Assembly: GCF_000300235.2 (NCBI RefSeq)
Contig: NZ_CP004388.1
Location: 1,283,501-1,347,500 of the forward strand
Direction of reading: 5' to 3'
From: Thalassospira xiamenensis M-5 = DSM 17429
GTDB taxonomy: Bacteria; Pseudomonadota; Alphaproteobacteria; Rhodospirillales; Thalassospiraceae
DNA: 64,000 bases
Below are positions 1 through 16,242 of the stretch, one piece after another; within the stretch, counting starts at the first letter, position 1, and every line of letters begins with the position of its first letter. The notes under the pieces were generated by a model. That model was not told where the DNA came from. It ran no database searches and was given only the letters and a program-made list of their open reading frames with translations. The position numbers and the translations under genes were made by a program.

Positions 1-133
1 ACCAATTATAGCTATGCCGGCCAAGCGGCGCGAAACATAATCCGGGCCGTTCGCGAATGCAAGACTTTGAAACAGGGAAAAGATCAGAAAATTGCATCCC
101 TGAAAATCACGGTCCTGTCGCGGATGCTGGCGG

Positions 134-160
134 GCCGTGATGCCGGTTTGGCATCACGGG
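134..160 (-). other. Hairpin just downstream of rlmB
   Basis: A perfect 10-bp stem (135-144 with 150-159, arms CCGTGATGCC and GGCATCACGG, 5-nt loop) begins 16 bases past the rlmB stop codon. There is no T-tract on the rlmB strand, so it is a weak terminator candidate or an mRNA 3'-end stabiliser. Bases 1-133 hold no gene that I can support. Confidence 0.4.
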
Positions 161-175
161 ATTCGCCAAAGGTTT

Positions 176-1054
176 TCAGCCGCGTGTCCGGTACAGTTCG
201 TAAAGGGCAACCGCGGCCGCGTTCGAGACGTTGAGGCTTTCGATGCGATCCGACATCGGCAGTTTGACGAGGAAATCGCAATTTTCGCGCGTCAGGCGGC
301 GCAGGCCGTCGCCTTCGGAGCCCATGACGATTCCGACACGGCCTTTCAGCTTGGCCTCGGCCAGGGTCTGTTCGGCATAGCCATCCATGCCCGCCAGCCA
401 GAAGTGGGCGGCTTTGAGCTTTTCGATGGTGTGATTGAGGTTGCCCGCATGAATATAAGGCACGGTTTCAAGTGCGCCGCTTGCCGATTTGGCCAGAACG
501 CCGGTTTCAGGCGGGGCGTGACGGTCGGGCACGATGACGGCAGCCGCACCAAAGGCGGCCGCACTGCGAAGAATCGCGCCGACATTATGCGGGTCGGTGA
601 CCTGATCAAGGATCAGGACCGTGCATTGTTCTTCATCGCGGGTATCGGCGATCAGTTCTTCGACGGAAATCTGGGGCAGGGGGGCGCAATGCATCGCCAT
701 GCCCTGATGGACGGTGCCGGGTGGCAGCATTTCATCAAGATCGGTACGCCCGGCGGCGTCAAGCTGGACATCGGTGCGTTCGGTATCGGCAAGGGCGGCA
801 ACGATTTCGTCGCGCACGGCCTCGGACGCCCAGATTTTGTGAATCGTGCGTTGCGGATTGTAAATCGCGTTCAGAACCGGGTGACGACCAAATAGAATCA
901 GGCGCGAAGCGTTGCTTGCATTGCCGCCGTCACGACCGCGTTTTCGTCCGCGACGCGAATTGCTGTCACGTTTATCATCGTCTTGCGTGAAGCTGTCGCC
1001 CGGACCCGTTCCGGTCGAACGGTTGGCAGAACGTGAATTGTTGCGACGCGACAT
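176..1054 (-). CDS. rlmB: 23S rRNA (guanosine-2'-O)-methyltransferase RlmB, TrmH/SpoU family
   Basis: 292 aa. Known role of the family: SAM-dependent 2'-O-methylation of a guanosine in the 23S rRNA peptidyl-transferase region. Seen: a basic, low-complexity N-terminal tail (residues 1-50, rich in R, S, N, D, G); then the TrmH substrate-binding domain starting at FGRHPVLNAI; then the SPOUT methyltransferase domain with LDQVTDPHNVGAILRSA, the SAM-knot motif IVMGSEGDGLRRL and the C-terminal LPMSDRIESLNVSNAAAVAL. The start at 1054 is chosen because GGAGG lies 11 bases upstream. A longer in-frame extension would run through the tRNA-Tyr gene and is not credible. It diverges from tRNA-Tyr. The assignment to RlmB rather than another SpoU paralogue rests on overall layout. 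Confidence 0.93.
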   Translation of the reverse strand: MSRRNNSRSANRSTGTGPGDSFTQDDDKRDSNSRRGRKRGRDGGNASNASRLILFGRHPVLNAIYNPQRTIHKIWASEAVRDEIVAALADTERTDVQLDAAGRTDLDEMLPPGTVHQGMAMHCAPLPQISVEELIADTRDEEQCTVLILDQVTDPHNVGAILRSAAAFGAAAVIVPDRHAPPETGVLAKSASGALETVPYIHAGNLNHTIEKLKAAHFWLAGMDGYAEQTLAEAKLKGRVGIVMGSEGDGLRRLTRENCDFLVKLPMSDRIESLNVSNAAAVALYELYRTRG

Positions 1055-1165
1055 AATGGCGGAAACCTCCGGACGGTAAGGGTGAGAATGCACTTTGTTT
1101 CGCTTTGGAACGAAAGCATGGGGAACATATAGGAAAGGAAATACGATTTCGTGTTTTTTTTGCTG

Positions 1166-1195
1166 TTGACAAGGAAGGGCCCTGCAACGTATTCC
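1166..1195 (+). promoter_or_regulatory. Sigma70-type promoter of the tRNA-Tyr/tRNA-Gly/tuf unit
   Basis: A perfect -35 TTGACA (1166-1171), an 18-bp spacer and TATTCC (1190-1195) lie 54 bases before the first base of tRNA-Tyr and are followed by a C-rich discriminator. This matches the expected place for a strong stable-RNA promoter. The -10 element is the weaker half. Confidence 0.6.
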
Positions 1196-1248
1196 CTCCC
1201 TCGCCGAACGAAGCCGGGGGTTAACCCCGACAACGTTTTGACCCTGAT

Positions 1249-1333
1249 GGAGGGGTGGCAGAGCGGTCAAATGCAGCGGACTGTAAATCCGCCGACTTAG
1301 TCTACGCAGGTTCGAATCCTGCCCCCTCCACCA
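1249..1333 (+). tRNA. tRNA-Tyr (GUA)
   Basis: 85 nt including an encoded CCA (1331-1333). The acceptor stem GGAGGGG pairs with CCCCTCC (1323-1329), discriminator A. Anticodon stem GCGGA/TCCGC encloses the loop CTGTAAA with anticodon GTA at 1283-1285. The long variable arm is typical of class II tRNA-Tyr, and the T-loop is TTCGAAT. It is the first gene of a tRNA-tuf transcription unit, resembling the tRNA-tufB arrangement of enterobacteria. Confidence 0.98.
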
Positions 1334-1369
1334 TTCTCTCGCCCTCGCGAGAGCTCGCAAAGAGAATAT

Positions 1370-1443
1370 GCGGGTGTAGCTCAATGGTAGAGCAGAAGCC
1401 TTCCAAGCTTACGACGAGGGTTCGATTCCCTTCACCCGCTCCA
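1370..1443 (+). tRNA. tRNA-Gly (UCC)
   Basis: 74 nt with encoded CCA (1441-1443). Acceptor stem GCGGGTG pairs with CACCCGC, discriminator T. The anticodon loop CTTCCAA gives anticodon TCC at 1402-1404, which reads GGA/GGG. D-arm GCTC/GAGC and T-arm with loop TTCGATT are intact; the outermost pair of the anticodon stem is G-A. It lies 36 bases after tRNA-Tyr and 76 bases before tuf, so cotranscription with both is likely. Confidence 0.98.
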
Positions 1444-1519
1444 GATTTTATATGATCCCGTCGGCTCGTGCGGTGGGTTCTTACGTGTTTTTTTTGGTTC
1501 GGATTAGGATCTGAGTGTA

Positions 1520-2710
1520 ATGGCTAAAGAAAAGTTTGCGCGTACAAAACCGCACGTGAACGTTGGCACCATCGGCCACGTTGACCACGGTAAAACCACG
1601 CTGACCGCAGCGATCACCAAAGTTCTCGCAGAGAGCGGCGGCGCATCGTTCCAGGACTACAGCATGATCGATAAAGCGCCGGAAGAGAAAGCTCGTGGTA
1701 TCACGATCTCGACCGCGCACGTCGAATATGAAACGGCGAACCGCCACTATGCGCACGTCGACTGCCCGGGCCACGCTGACTATGTCAAGAACATGATCAC
1801 CGGTGCGGCACAGATGGACGGCGGCATCCTGGTTGTTTCGGCAGCAGACGGCCCGATGCCGCAGACCCGCGAGCACATCCTGCTTGCCCGTCAGGTTGGC
1901 GTTCCGGCCCTCGTCGTGTTCATGAACAAGGTTGACCAGGTCGATGACGAGGAACTCCTCGAACTCGTCGAAATGGAAATCCGTGAACTTCTGTCGTCCT
2001 ACGACTTCCCGGGCGATGACATTCCGATCGTCAAAGGTTCGGCTCTTGCTGCCCTTGAAGGTCGTGATGACGCGATTGGCAAAGAAGCGATCCTGAAGCT
2101 GATGGAAGCTGTTGACAGCTACATCCCGGCACCGGAACGTCCGAAAGACCGTCCGTTCCTGATGCCGATCGAGGACGTGTTCTCGATCTCGGGTCGTGGT
2201 ACCGTTGTGACCGGCCGTGTTGAAACCGGTATCGTCAAGGTTGGTGAAGAAGTCGAAATCGTCGGTATCAAAGACACCGTCAAAACGATCGTCACCGGCG
2301 TTGAGATGTTCCGCAAGCTGCTCGATCAGGGTGAAGCTGGCGACAACATTGGCGCGCTGCTGCGCGGCACCAAACGTGAAGACGTCGAACGTGGCCAGGT
2401 GCTGGCACATGTCGGCTCGATCAAGCCGCACACCAAGTTCACTGCAGAAGCTTACATCCTGACCAAGGATGAAGGTGGCCGTCACACGCCGTTCTTCTCG
2501 AACTACCGTCCGCAGTTCTACTTCCGTACCACTGACGTCACCGGCTCGATCGAGCTGCCGGCAGGCACGGAAATGGTTATGCCGGGCGACAACGTCCAGA
2601 TGACCGCGACCCTCATTGCACCGATCGCAATGGACGAAGGTCTGCGTTTCGCAATCCGTGAAGGCGGTCGTACCGTCGGCGCCGGTGTTGTTGCGAAAAT
2701 CATCGAATAA
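1520..2710 (+). CDS. tuf: Elongation factor Tu, copy 1
   Basis: 396 aa, full length. GTPase that delivers aminoacyl-tRNA to the ribosomal A site. Seen: G1 GHVDHGKT (residues 19-26), G3 DCPGH (81-85), G4 NKVD (136-139), then the two beta-barrel domains to [10 protein letters not shown]. The protein is identical to copy 2 at 18353-19543; the DNA differs at roughly 19 third-codon positions by eye, all silent, which points to gene conversion. It is downstream of tRNA-Tyr and tRNA-Gly and upstream of tRNA-Trp/secE/nusG. The ribosome-binding site is a modest AGGAT about 10 bases before ATG. A strong hairpin follows. Confidence 0.98.
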   Translation: MAKEKFARTKPHVNVGTIGHVDHGKTTLTAAITKVLAESGGASFQDYSMIDKAPEEKARGITISTAHVEYETANRHYAHVDCPGHADYVKNMITGAAQMDGGILVVSAADGPMPQTREHILLARQVGVPALVVFMNKVDQVDDEELLELVEMEIRELLSSYDFPGDDIPIVKGSALAALEGRDDAIGKEAILKLMEAVDSYIPAPERPKDRPFLMPIEDVFSISGRGTVVTGRVETGIVKVGEEVEIVGIKDTVKTIVTGVEMFRKLLDQGEAGDNIGALLRGTKREDVERGQVLAHVGSIKPHTKFTAEAYILTKDEGGRHTPFFSNYRPQFYFRTTDVTGSIELPAGTEMVMPGDNVQMTATLIAPIAMDEGLRFAIREGGRTVGAGVVAKIIE

Positions 2711-2749
2711 TTTTTGAAGATTTGCACCATTGGGTGCTTGATCTTTGAT

Positions 2750-2776
2750 GTGCGGGCGGATATAAGCCGCCCGCAC
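2750..2776 (+). other. Conserved hairpin after tuf copy 1
   Basis: A perfect 10-bp stem GTGCGGGCGG (2750-2759) / CCGCCCGCAC (2767-2776) with a 7-nt loop. A nearly identical hairpin follows tuf copy 2 (19565-19589). No T-run follows, so it is not a classic intrinsic terminator; RNA processing, 3'-end protection or partial attenuation are possible. A second small stem, CCTGCC/GGCAGG, lies at 2779-2795. Confidence 0.6.
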
Positions 2777-2842
2777 ACCCTGCCGCCCGGGCAGGACTGT
2801 GTCGGAAAGACCTGAAGAAATTCAACTTTCTGATTACCTTGT

Positions 2843-2918
2843 AGGAGTGTAGCTCAGTTGGTAGAGCATCGGTCTCCAAAACCGAGGGCCGTGGGTTCGA
2901 GTCCCTCCGCTCCTGCCA
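2843..2918 (+). tRNA. tRNA-Trp (CCA)
   Basis: 76 nt with encoded CCA (2916-2918). Acceptor AGGAGTG pairs with CGCTCCT, discriminator G. Anticodon stem TCGGT/ACCGA holds the loop CTCCAAA with anticodon CCA at 2876-2878. It lies 49 bases before secE; tRNA-Trp followed by secE-nusG is a common proteobacterial arrangement. Confidence 0.98.
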
Positions 2919-2967
2919 TTTACCCGGGTCCTGGAATTGAATTTTTGAAAGCGGTGTAACCCCGACA

Positions 2968-3165
2968 ATGGCTAAAACGTCGCCGGCACAATTCGTACAG
3001 CAGGTTCGCACCGAGGCCAAAAAGGTCTCGTGGCCGTCCCGCAAGGAAACAACCGTTTCGACCATCATGGTTTTCGTCATGGTGGCTTTGGCGTCTGTTT
3101 TCTTTTTTGTTGTCGATCAGCTTCTCGCCTGGGGCGTTCAGTTGATCTTTGGTGTCGGGGGTTAA
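2968..3165 (+). CDS. secE: Preprotein translocase subunit SecE
   Basis: 65 aa, the short single-span form of SecE common in alphaproteobacteria. It clamps SecY in the inner membrane. Seen: an amphipathic cytoplasmic segment with the family signature KKVSWPSRKE (residues 18-27), then one membrane helix at about residues 31-55. nusG starts 3 bases after the stop, so the two are translated from one message, as in most bacteria. Confidence 0.96.
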   Translation: MAKTSPAQFVQQVRTEAKKVSWPSRKETTVSTIMVFVMVALASVFFFVVDQLLAWGVQLIFGVGG

Positions 3166-3168
3166 GTC

Positions 3169-3699
3169 ATGGCGCATCGCTGGTACGTTTTGCACGTCCA
3201 TTCGGGTTTCGAGAAAAAAGTTGCCCAGTCGATCCGCGAGCAGTCCATCAAGAAAGGTCTTGAGGGCGAAATCAAAGAGGTCCTGGTTCCGACGGAAGAA
3301 ACTGTCGAGGTTCGTCGCGGTGCGAAGGTCAATGCTGAGCGGAAGTTTTTCCCCGGCTACGTGCTGCTGAATATGGACCTGACGGATGAGAGCTGGCATC
3401 TGGTGAAGAACACCGCCAAGGTCACCGATTTCCTTGGCAGCCGTGGCAAGCCGATGCCGATTTCCGAAAAGGAAGCCCAGCACATCCTGCATCAGGTGCA
3501 GGAAGGTGTCGAGCGTCCGAAGTCGACCATTTCGTTCGAGGTTGGCGAGGAAGTCCGTGTTTCCGACGGTCCGTTTGCATCGTTTAACGGTGTCGTCGAA
3601 GGGGTTGATGAAGAACGTGCGCGCCTTAAGGTGTCGGTTTCGATCTTCGGTCGTTCAACCCCGGTCGAGCTGGAATATACCCAGGTCGAAAAGCTTTAA
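3169..3699 (+). CDS. nusG: Transcription termination/antitermination protein NusG
   Basis: 176 aa. Binds RNA polymerase, links it to Rho and to the leading ribosome. Seen: NGN domain from RWYVLHVHSGFEKKVAQSI to about residue 115, with FPGYVLLNMDLTDESWHLV, then a C-terminal KOW domain (about 120-176) containing FASFNGVVEGVDEERARL. It sits directly behind secE and is followed by an intrinsic terminator before rplK, so secE-nusG can form its own unit. Confidence 0.97.
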   Translation: MAHRWYVLHVHSGFEKKVAQSIREQSIKKGLEGEIKEVLVPTEETVEVRRGAKVNAERKFFPGYVLLNMDLTDESWHLVKNTAKVTDFLGSRGKPMPISEKEAQHILHQVQEGVERPKSTISFEVGEEVRVSDGPFASFNGVVEGVDEERARLKVSVSIFGRSTPVELEYTQVEKL

Positions 3700-3720
3700 C
3701 GAGCTTATCAAGTGAAGTTT

Positions 3721-3747
3721 CTGTCTGCGTGATGCAGGCAGTTTTTA
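3721..3747 (+). terminator. Intrinsic terminator between nusG and rplK
   Basis: Stem CTGTCTGC (3721-3728) / GCAGGCAG (3734-3741), 8 bp with one wobble pair and a 5-nt loop, followed directly by TTTTT (3742-3746). It separates secE-nusG from the ribosomal-protein genes and may be a partial terminator. Confidence 0.65.
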
Positions 3748-3749
3748 AA

Positions 3750-3780
3750 GCGCGGGAGGTCAGCCATGACCGTACCGCGC
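3750..3780 (+). promoter_or_regulatory. Structured rplK leader, candidate L1 operator
   Basis: Immediately after the terminator, GCGCGG (3750-3755) pairs with CCGCGC (3775-3780), and an inner GTCA/TGAC pairing leaves internal loops. In E. coli, L1 represses rplKA by binding a leader mimic of its 23S site. Position and shape suggest a counterpart here, but I cannot match the L1 consensus by eye, so this is inference. Confidence 0.35.
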
Positions 3781-3802
3781 GCTTCTGTAATGAGGTACTC
3801 TA

Positions 3803-4231
3803 ATGGCGAAGAAAATCGACGGCTATATCAAGCTGCAGATTCCCGCCGGCAAAGCCAACCCGTCGCCGCCTGTCGGCCCGGCTCTTGGTCAGCGCGGCGT
3901 GAATATCATGGAATTCTGCAAGGCGTTCAACGCAGCGACCCAGCAGATGGAACCTGGGATGCCGATTCCGGTCGTCATCACCGTTTATTCCGACCGTTCC
4001 TTCAGCTTTGTCACCAAAACCCCGCCGGCATCCTACTTCCTGAAAAAGGCAGCAGGCATTCCGAAAGGTTCCGGTACGACCGGTAAAGGTTACATCGGTA
4101 AAGTGACCAAAGCACAGGTCAAGGAAATCGCGGAAGCCAAAATGGCTGACCTCAACGCATTTGACGTTGAAGGCGCGATGTCGATGATCGAAGGTTCTGC
4201 CCGTGCTATGGGCCTCGAGGTTGTGGAGTAA
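3803..4231 (+). CDS. rplK: 50S ribosomal protein L11
   Basis: 142 aa, the standard length. L11 forms the GTPase-associated centre with 23S rRNA and L10/L12. Seen: [20 protein letters not shown] and [13 protein letters not shown] in the N-terminal domain, and the rRNA-binding C-terminal domain with [20 protein letters not shown]. Start ATG is preceded by GAGGT. rplA starts 4 bases after the stop. Confidence 0.98.
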   Translation: MAKKIDGYIKLQIPAGKANPSPPVGPALGQRGVNIMEFCKAFNAATQQMEPGMPIPVVITVYSDRSFSFVTKTPPASYFLKKAAGIPKGSGTTGKGYIGKVTKAQVKEIAEAKMADLNAFDVEGAMSMIEGSARAMGLEVVE

Positions 4232-4235
4232 GACG

Positions 4236-4934
4236 ATGGCCAAGACTGGTAAGCGCCTTGCCCAGGCTTATGAGGGCATCGACCGTAACACCCAGTACGA
4301 ACTGACCGCAGCGGTCAAGCTCGTCAAGGATGGTGCAAAAGCGAAATTCGACGAAACCGTTGAAATCGCAATGAACCTTGGTGTTGATCCGCGTCACGCA
4401 GACCAGATGGTCCGCGGTGTTGTTTCGCTTCCGCATGGTACCGGTAAAACCATGCGCGTCGCCGTCTTCGCAAAAGACGCCAAAGCAGAAGAAGCCCAGA
4501 AAGCTGGTGCGGACGCTGTGGGTGCCGAAGACCTGATGGAAGCAATGCAGAAAGGCGATCTGAACTATGATCGCGTTATTGCAACCCCGGACATGATGGC
4601 TGTTGTCGGTCGTCTCGGTAAGGTTCTGGGCCCGCGCGGCCTGATGCCGAACCCGAAACTCGGCACCGTGACCATGGATGTTGCCCAGGCTGTTTCCGAT
4701 GCCAAAGCTGGCCAGGTTCAGTTCCGCGCTGAAAAGAATGGTATTGTCCATGCCGGTATCGGCAAGGCATCCTTCAGCGAAGAACAGCTTGTTGAAAATG
4801 CCAAGGCATTCGTTTCTGCGATCGTCAAAGCAAAACCGACAGGCGCAAAAGGTGTATACCTTCAGCGCGCTGCCATCAGCTCGACCATGGGCGCTGGCGT
4901 GAAACTGTCGATTGCGGACATCGCATCGAAGTAA
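4236..4934 (+). CDS. rplA: 50S ribosomal protein L1
   Basis: 232 aa. L1 builds the mobile stalk at the E site and is a translational repressor of its own operon in E. coli. Seen: [39 protein letters not shown] and [20 protein letters not shown]. The start at 4236 has GGAG 10 bases upstream; an upstream in-frame ATG lies inside rplK and is rejected. A 282-base structured leader separates it from rplJ. Confidence 0.97.
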   Translation: MAKTGKRLAQAYEGIDRNTQYELTAAVKLVKDGAKAKFDETVEIAMNLGVDPRHADQMVRGVVSLPHGTGKTMRVAVFAKDAKAEEAQKAGADAVGAEDLMEAMQKGDLNYDRVIATPDMMAVVGRLGKVLGPRGLMPNPKLGTVTMDVAQAVSDAKAGQVQFRAEKNGIVHAGIGKASFSEEQLVENAKAFVSAIVKAKPTGAKGVYLQRAAISSTMGAGVKLSIADIASK

Positions 4935-4946
4935 TTCAAGAATTCT

Positions 4947-5187
4947 GACCGGTCGCATGCGGCCGGTCAGGACCGGAGAGGGTTGCAAGATCCTCTCTAC
5001 CTGTCTGTCCCAGACTGCAGGTGAACGGTATCTGCCGTTCTTAATCTCCTGCATAGGCAGAGGTTCCGGTTTTTAGTTTTCCCCGGTTAACGGGGCATCA
5101 CAAAAGGCTTGGACATCTGGCAAACGGACGGGCGTCACAGACCGGTTCGAAAGGGCTGGTCACGTCTGTGAACCCCCCATGGGGTTC
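4947..5187 (+). promoter_or_regulatory. Structured rplJ leader, candidate L10(L12)4 binding region
   Basis: The 282-base gap before rplJ is full of stems: 4947-4968 (GACCGG...CCGGTC); 4976-4997 (GAGAGG/CCTCTC); a nested element 5017-5052 (outer GCAGG/CCTGC, inner AACGG/CCGTT, with unequal internal loops); 5135-5171 (TCACAGAC/GTCTGTGA); and 5170-5187 (GAACCCC/GGGGTTC) ending 29 bases before the GTG start. The asymmetric nested element resembles the kind of bent leader site that L10 binds in other bacteria. The last two stems overlap by two bases and could be alternatives. Structures were found by eye and not computed. Confidence 0.45.
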
Positions 5188-5216
5188 AGGGCAATAAGCA
5201 ATGTCGGAGACTTAAA

Positions 5217-5735
5217 GTGAACCGCGATGATAAAACACAGTTCGTAGCAGAAATGCGCGAAGTGTTCGAAGGTGCGGAAGGCGTTATCGTTACCCAGTAC
5301 AAAGGGTTGACGGTTGCGGAAATCACCGCTCTTCGTGCGCAGATGCGTGATGCTGGTGCGGGCTTCAAGGTCACCAAAAACCGGCTTACGCGACTTGCTC
5401 TGGAAGGCACCAAATTTGCTGGTCTTGCAGACCACTTCACCGGCCCGACCGCGATCGCCTATTCGGCTGATCCTGCGTCGGCTGCGAAAGTGGCCTCAAC
5501 GTTCGCAAAAGCCAATGACAAGCTCGTTCTTGTTGCTGGCGCCATCGGTGAACAGATTCTGGACGAACAGGGTGTTAAAGCTCTGGCAGAACTGCCGTCG
5601 CTGGACGAACTGCGCGCGAAACTGGTGGGTATGATCCAGACCCCGGCACAGCGTATCGCTACGCTGACCTCCAAGCCGGCGGCCCAGATTGCCCAGGTGC
5701 TGAAGGCATACGCCGACAAAGGCGAAGCCGCGTAA
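5217..5735 (+). CDS. rplJ: 50S ribosomal protein L10
   Basis: 172 aa. L10 anchors the L7/L12 dimers on the ribosome stalk. It starts with GTG at 5217, with GGAGA (5206-5210) in front; the protein begins MNRDDKTQFVAEM. Seen: EGVIVTQYKGLTVAEITALR, FKVTKNRLTRLAL, and a C-terminal helix ending QIAQVLKAYADKGEAA that would carry the L12 dimers. rplL follows after 46 bases. Confidence 0.97.
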   Translation: MNRDDKTQFVAEMREVFEGAEGVIVTQYKGLTVAEITALRAQMRDAGAGFKVTKNRLTRLALEGTKFAGLADHFTGPTAIAYSADPASAAKVASTFAKANDKLVLVAGAIGEQILDEQGVKALAELPSLDELRAKLVGMIQTPAQRIATLTSKPAAQIAQVLKAYADKGEAA

Positions 5736-5781
5736 CCCAATTTACCAACTTATCCAAGTTCAAGCCTAGGAGTTTATACAA

Positions 5782-6159
5782 ATGGCCGATCTTAAGGCAC
5801 TCGTTGAAGAGCTTTCGAAGCTCACCGTTCTTGAAGCTGCAGAACTTTCCAAAATGCTCGAAGAAGAGTGGGGCGTTTCCGCCGCTGCTCCGGTTGCTGT
5901 TGCTGCTGCTGGTGGCGCTGCTGCCGGTGGTGCTGCTGCTGAAGAAAAAACCGAATTCGACGTTATCCTGGCTTCTGCTGGTGACAAGAAAATCAACGTC
6001 ATCAAAGAAGTTCGCGCAATCACCGGTCTTGGCCTGAAAGAAGCCAAAGACCTGGTCGAAGGCGCACCGAAAGCTGTTAAAGAAGGCGCGTCGAAAGACG
6101 AAGCCGAGTCGATCAAGAAGCAGCTTGAAGAAGCTGGCGCAACCGTCGAACTCAAGTAA
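5782..6159 (+). CDS. rplL: 50S ribosomal protein L7/L12
   Basis: 125 aa. Stalk protein that recruits translational GTPases. Seen: N-terminal dimerisation domain ([20 protein letters not shown]), an Ala/Gly/Pro hinge at about residues 37-55, and the C-terminal globular domain with [25 protein letters not shown] (5768-5772) lies 9 bases before ATG. It ends the rplJL pair; a UUCG-capped hairpin follows. Confidence 0.98.
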   Translation: MADLKALVEELSKLTVLEAAELSKMLEEEWGVSAAAPVAVAAAGGAAAGGAAAEEKTEFDVILASAGDKKINVIKEVRAITGLGLKEAKDLVEGAPKAVKEGASKDEAESIKKQLEEAGATVELK

Positions 6160-6183
6160 TCGACGGCTTCTTGCCAAGGTTTG

Positions 6184-6209
6184 GGTCGGCGGCCTTCGGG
6201 TCGCCGACC
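6184..6209 (+). terminator. UUCG-capped hairpin between rplL and rpoB (attenuator candidate)
   Basis: An 11-bp stem GGTCGGCGGCC (6184-6194) / GGTCGCCGACC (6199-6209) with a TTCG tetraloop starts 24 bases after rplL. There is no T-tract. In E. coli a partial terminator sits at this place and sets the ratio of ribosomal protein to polymerase synthesis; a similar role is inferred. A 14-base core (CGGCCTTCGGGTCG) recurs after rpoA at about 33099-33112. Confidence 0.5.
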
Positions 6210-6274
6210 TATCCGTCTCTGCGGTGCGGGCAATGGGTGTCCGGACTGTCGGGACGCGAAAAGGAAATTTACGG

Positions 6275-6303
6275 TTGACGCTGCCAAAGGTAATCGTACA
6301 TAA
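6275..6303 (+). promoter_or_regulatory. Candidate promoter for rpoBC
   Basis: TTGACG (6275-6280), a 16-bp spacer and TACATA (6297-6302) lie about 220 bases before rpoB. The hexamers are good but unproven. The position after the rplL hairpin would let rpoBC be transcribed separately from rplJL. Confidence 0.4.
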
Positions 6304-6375
6304 CGTAAGGCCGTTTAGGTCAGAGGTTATCTTTGACGGCGTCGACAGCCGAGGGATCAGTGATCTCATTCATGT

Positions 6376-6440
6376 TGGATGTCACATAACATCCACGGTC
6401 ATAATCAAGTGAACGCCCGCCCCGTACGGGGCTCGGGCGT
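6376..6440 (+). other. Two hairpins in the rpoB leader
   Basis: TGGATGT/ACATCCA (6376-6382 with 6389-6395), then a GC-rich stem ACGCCCG/CGGGCGT (6413-6419 with 6434-6440) around the palindrome CCCGTACGGG. Together with the hairpin at 6184-6209 and the promoter candidate, these fill the 364-base rplL-rpoB gap, which contains no gene. Function unknown; processing or attenuation is possible. Confidence 0.4.
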
Positions 6441-6523
6441 CGTTGTGCTGTATGCTTTCTGCATAATGGCACGGGGACGAACGAGTTACGACGGTGTGGG
6501 GAGGCGCGATTAAAGGAACGATG

Positions 6524-10690
<4,167 letters not shown>

Positions 10691-10696
10691 GAGCTT

Positions 10697-10730
10697 GGCG
10701 GGCGGGTACCATTCGGGTAACCCGTCCGCC
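10697..10730 (+). other. rpoB-rpoC intercistronic hairpin
   Basis: An 11-bp stem GGCGGGCGGGT (10697-10707) / ACCCGTCCGCC (10720-10730) with one wobble starts 6 bases after the rpoB stop. No T-tract follows. A processing site (RNase III-like cleavage occurs in rpoBC mRNA of some bacteria) or message stabiliser is possible. Confidence 0.45.
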
Positions 10731-10795
10731 ATCAAGCATCTTTCGGCCTGAAATTGGCGAAACCCGGCGAGACCGGGCATAGCGGGAGAGCCTTT

Positions 10796-14989
<4,194 letters not shown>

Positions 14990-15018
14990 TATCGCCGCGC
15001 AAGCTTGTTAAAGAATCA

Positions 15019-15060
15019 GAGGCGAACCGGGAATTTTCTATCGATGCACCGGTTCGCCTC
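15019..15060 (+). terminator. Hairpin after rpoC, possible terminator
   Basis: A perfect 12-bp stem GAGGCGAACCGG (15019-15030) / CCGGTTCGCCTC (15049-15060) with an 18-nt loop lies 29 bases past rpoC. No T-run follows, so termination may be weak or factor-dependent. A strong promoter for the next operon starts 41 bases downstream, which supports an operon boundary here. Confidence 0.5.
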
Positions 15061-15100
15061 GGCGTTTGAAGCGCCAACTCGAAGGCCCACAGGGTTTTGC

Positions 15101-15129
15101 TTGACGCGAAATGGGGCCGTCACTAGTAT
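15101..15129 (+). promoter_or_regulatory. Sigma70-type promoter of the rpsL-rpsG-fusA-tuf (str) operon
   Basis: TTGACG (15101-15106), a 17-bp spacer and TAGTAT (15124-15129): near-consensus hexamers with ideal spacing. Transcription would start near 15136 and leave a leader of about 228 bases before rpsL. Confidence 0.7.
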
Positions 15130-15135
15130 GCGCCC

Positions 15136-15363
15136 ACCGAATCTCGGGGGGTGTAGCTGTGTCGGTGCCATTTTGTTTGGCAGCGGGCGGTTTTGCCCCC
15201 CGTCGCTTGAGTGCGACTCTAACGGCCGTCGAGGGCAGGGTGATCCTGCGTAATGGGCGGTCCGTATTTGCGTTTGCAGGTTTTGCAAAGGCATGCGGTC
15301 GTTCGTCGTGCGTCGATAGAGCAGCGCCCTTGTGGCGTCCGTTAAAGTACAAAGGGAAAGTTA
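15136..15363 (+). other. Long rpsL leader (5' UTR)
   Basis: About 228 bases without a credible gene. Short stems are visible, such as TGCCA/TGGCA around 15157-15174 and GTCGC/GCGAC around 15205-15220. In E. coli, S7 represses the str operon at a site between rpsL and rpsG. Here that gap is only 12 bases, so any autoregulatory site would have to be in this leader or elsewhere. Inference only. Confidence 0.35.
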
Positions 15364-15735
15364 ATGCCCACTATCAACCAGTTGATCCGCAAATCGCGGA
15401 CTCCGCGCACCCAGCGCGACATGGTTCCGGCACTGGAAGCCTGCCCGCAGAAACGCGGCGTATGCACCCGTGTCTACACCACGACCCCGAAGAAGCCGAA
15501 CTCGGCACTTCGTAAGGTTGCTCGTGTCCGTTTGACCAACGGCTACGAAGTGACCAGCTATATTCCGGGTGAAGGTCACAACCTGCAGGAACACTCTGTC
15601 GTCATGATCCGTGGCGGCCGCGTAAAGGATTTGCCGGGTGTGCGTTACCACATCATTCGCGGTACCCTCGATACGCAGGGTGTCAAAGACCGTAAACAGC
15701 GTCGTTCGAAATACGGCGCGAAACGCCCGAAATAA
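15364..15735 (+). CDS. rpsL: 30S ribosomal protein S12
   Basis: 123 aa. Decoding-centre protein. Seen: [15 protein letters not shown], the loop [12 protein letters not shown] with Lys43, and [13 protein letters not shown] with Lys88; both lysines are in the streptomycin-sensitive form. First gene of the str operon, 12 bases before rpsG. Confidence 0.98.
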   Translation: MPTINQLIRKSRTPRTQRDMVPALEACPQKRGVCTRVYTTTPKKPNSALRKVARVRLTNGYEVTSYIPGEGHNLQEHSVVMIRGGRVKDLPGVRYHIIRGTLDTQGVKDRKQRRSKYGAKRPK

Positions 15736-16215
<480 letters not shown>

Positions 16216-16242
16216 TTCAGACCTCAAGATCAAGAGTCGATT

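Noticed and set aside
1..133. Open frame running in from the left edge
   Set aside because: Its residues show no family pattern, and it would run across the rlmB 3' end antisense.
3766..4086. Plus-strand frame in the rplK leader with a strong GGGAGG before its ATG
   Set aside because: It overlaps rplK in another frame for most of its length and has no family resemblance; the G-rich site is better explained as part of the leader stem.
15111..15515. 134-codon frame spanning the rpsL leader and start
   Set aside because: Overlaps the predicted promoter -10 element and rpsL itself, with no ribosome-binding site.
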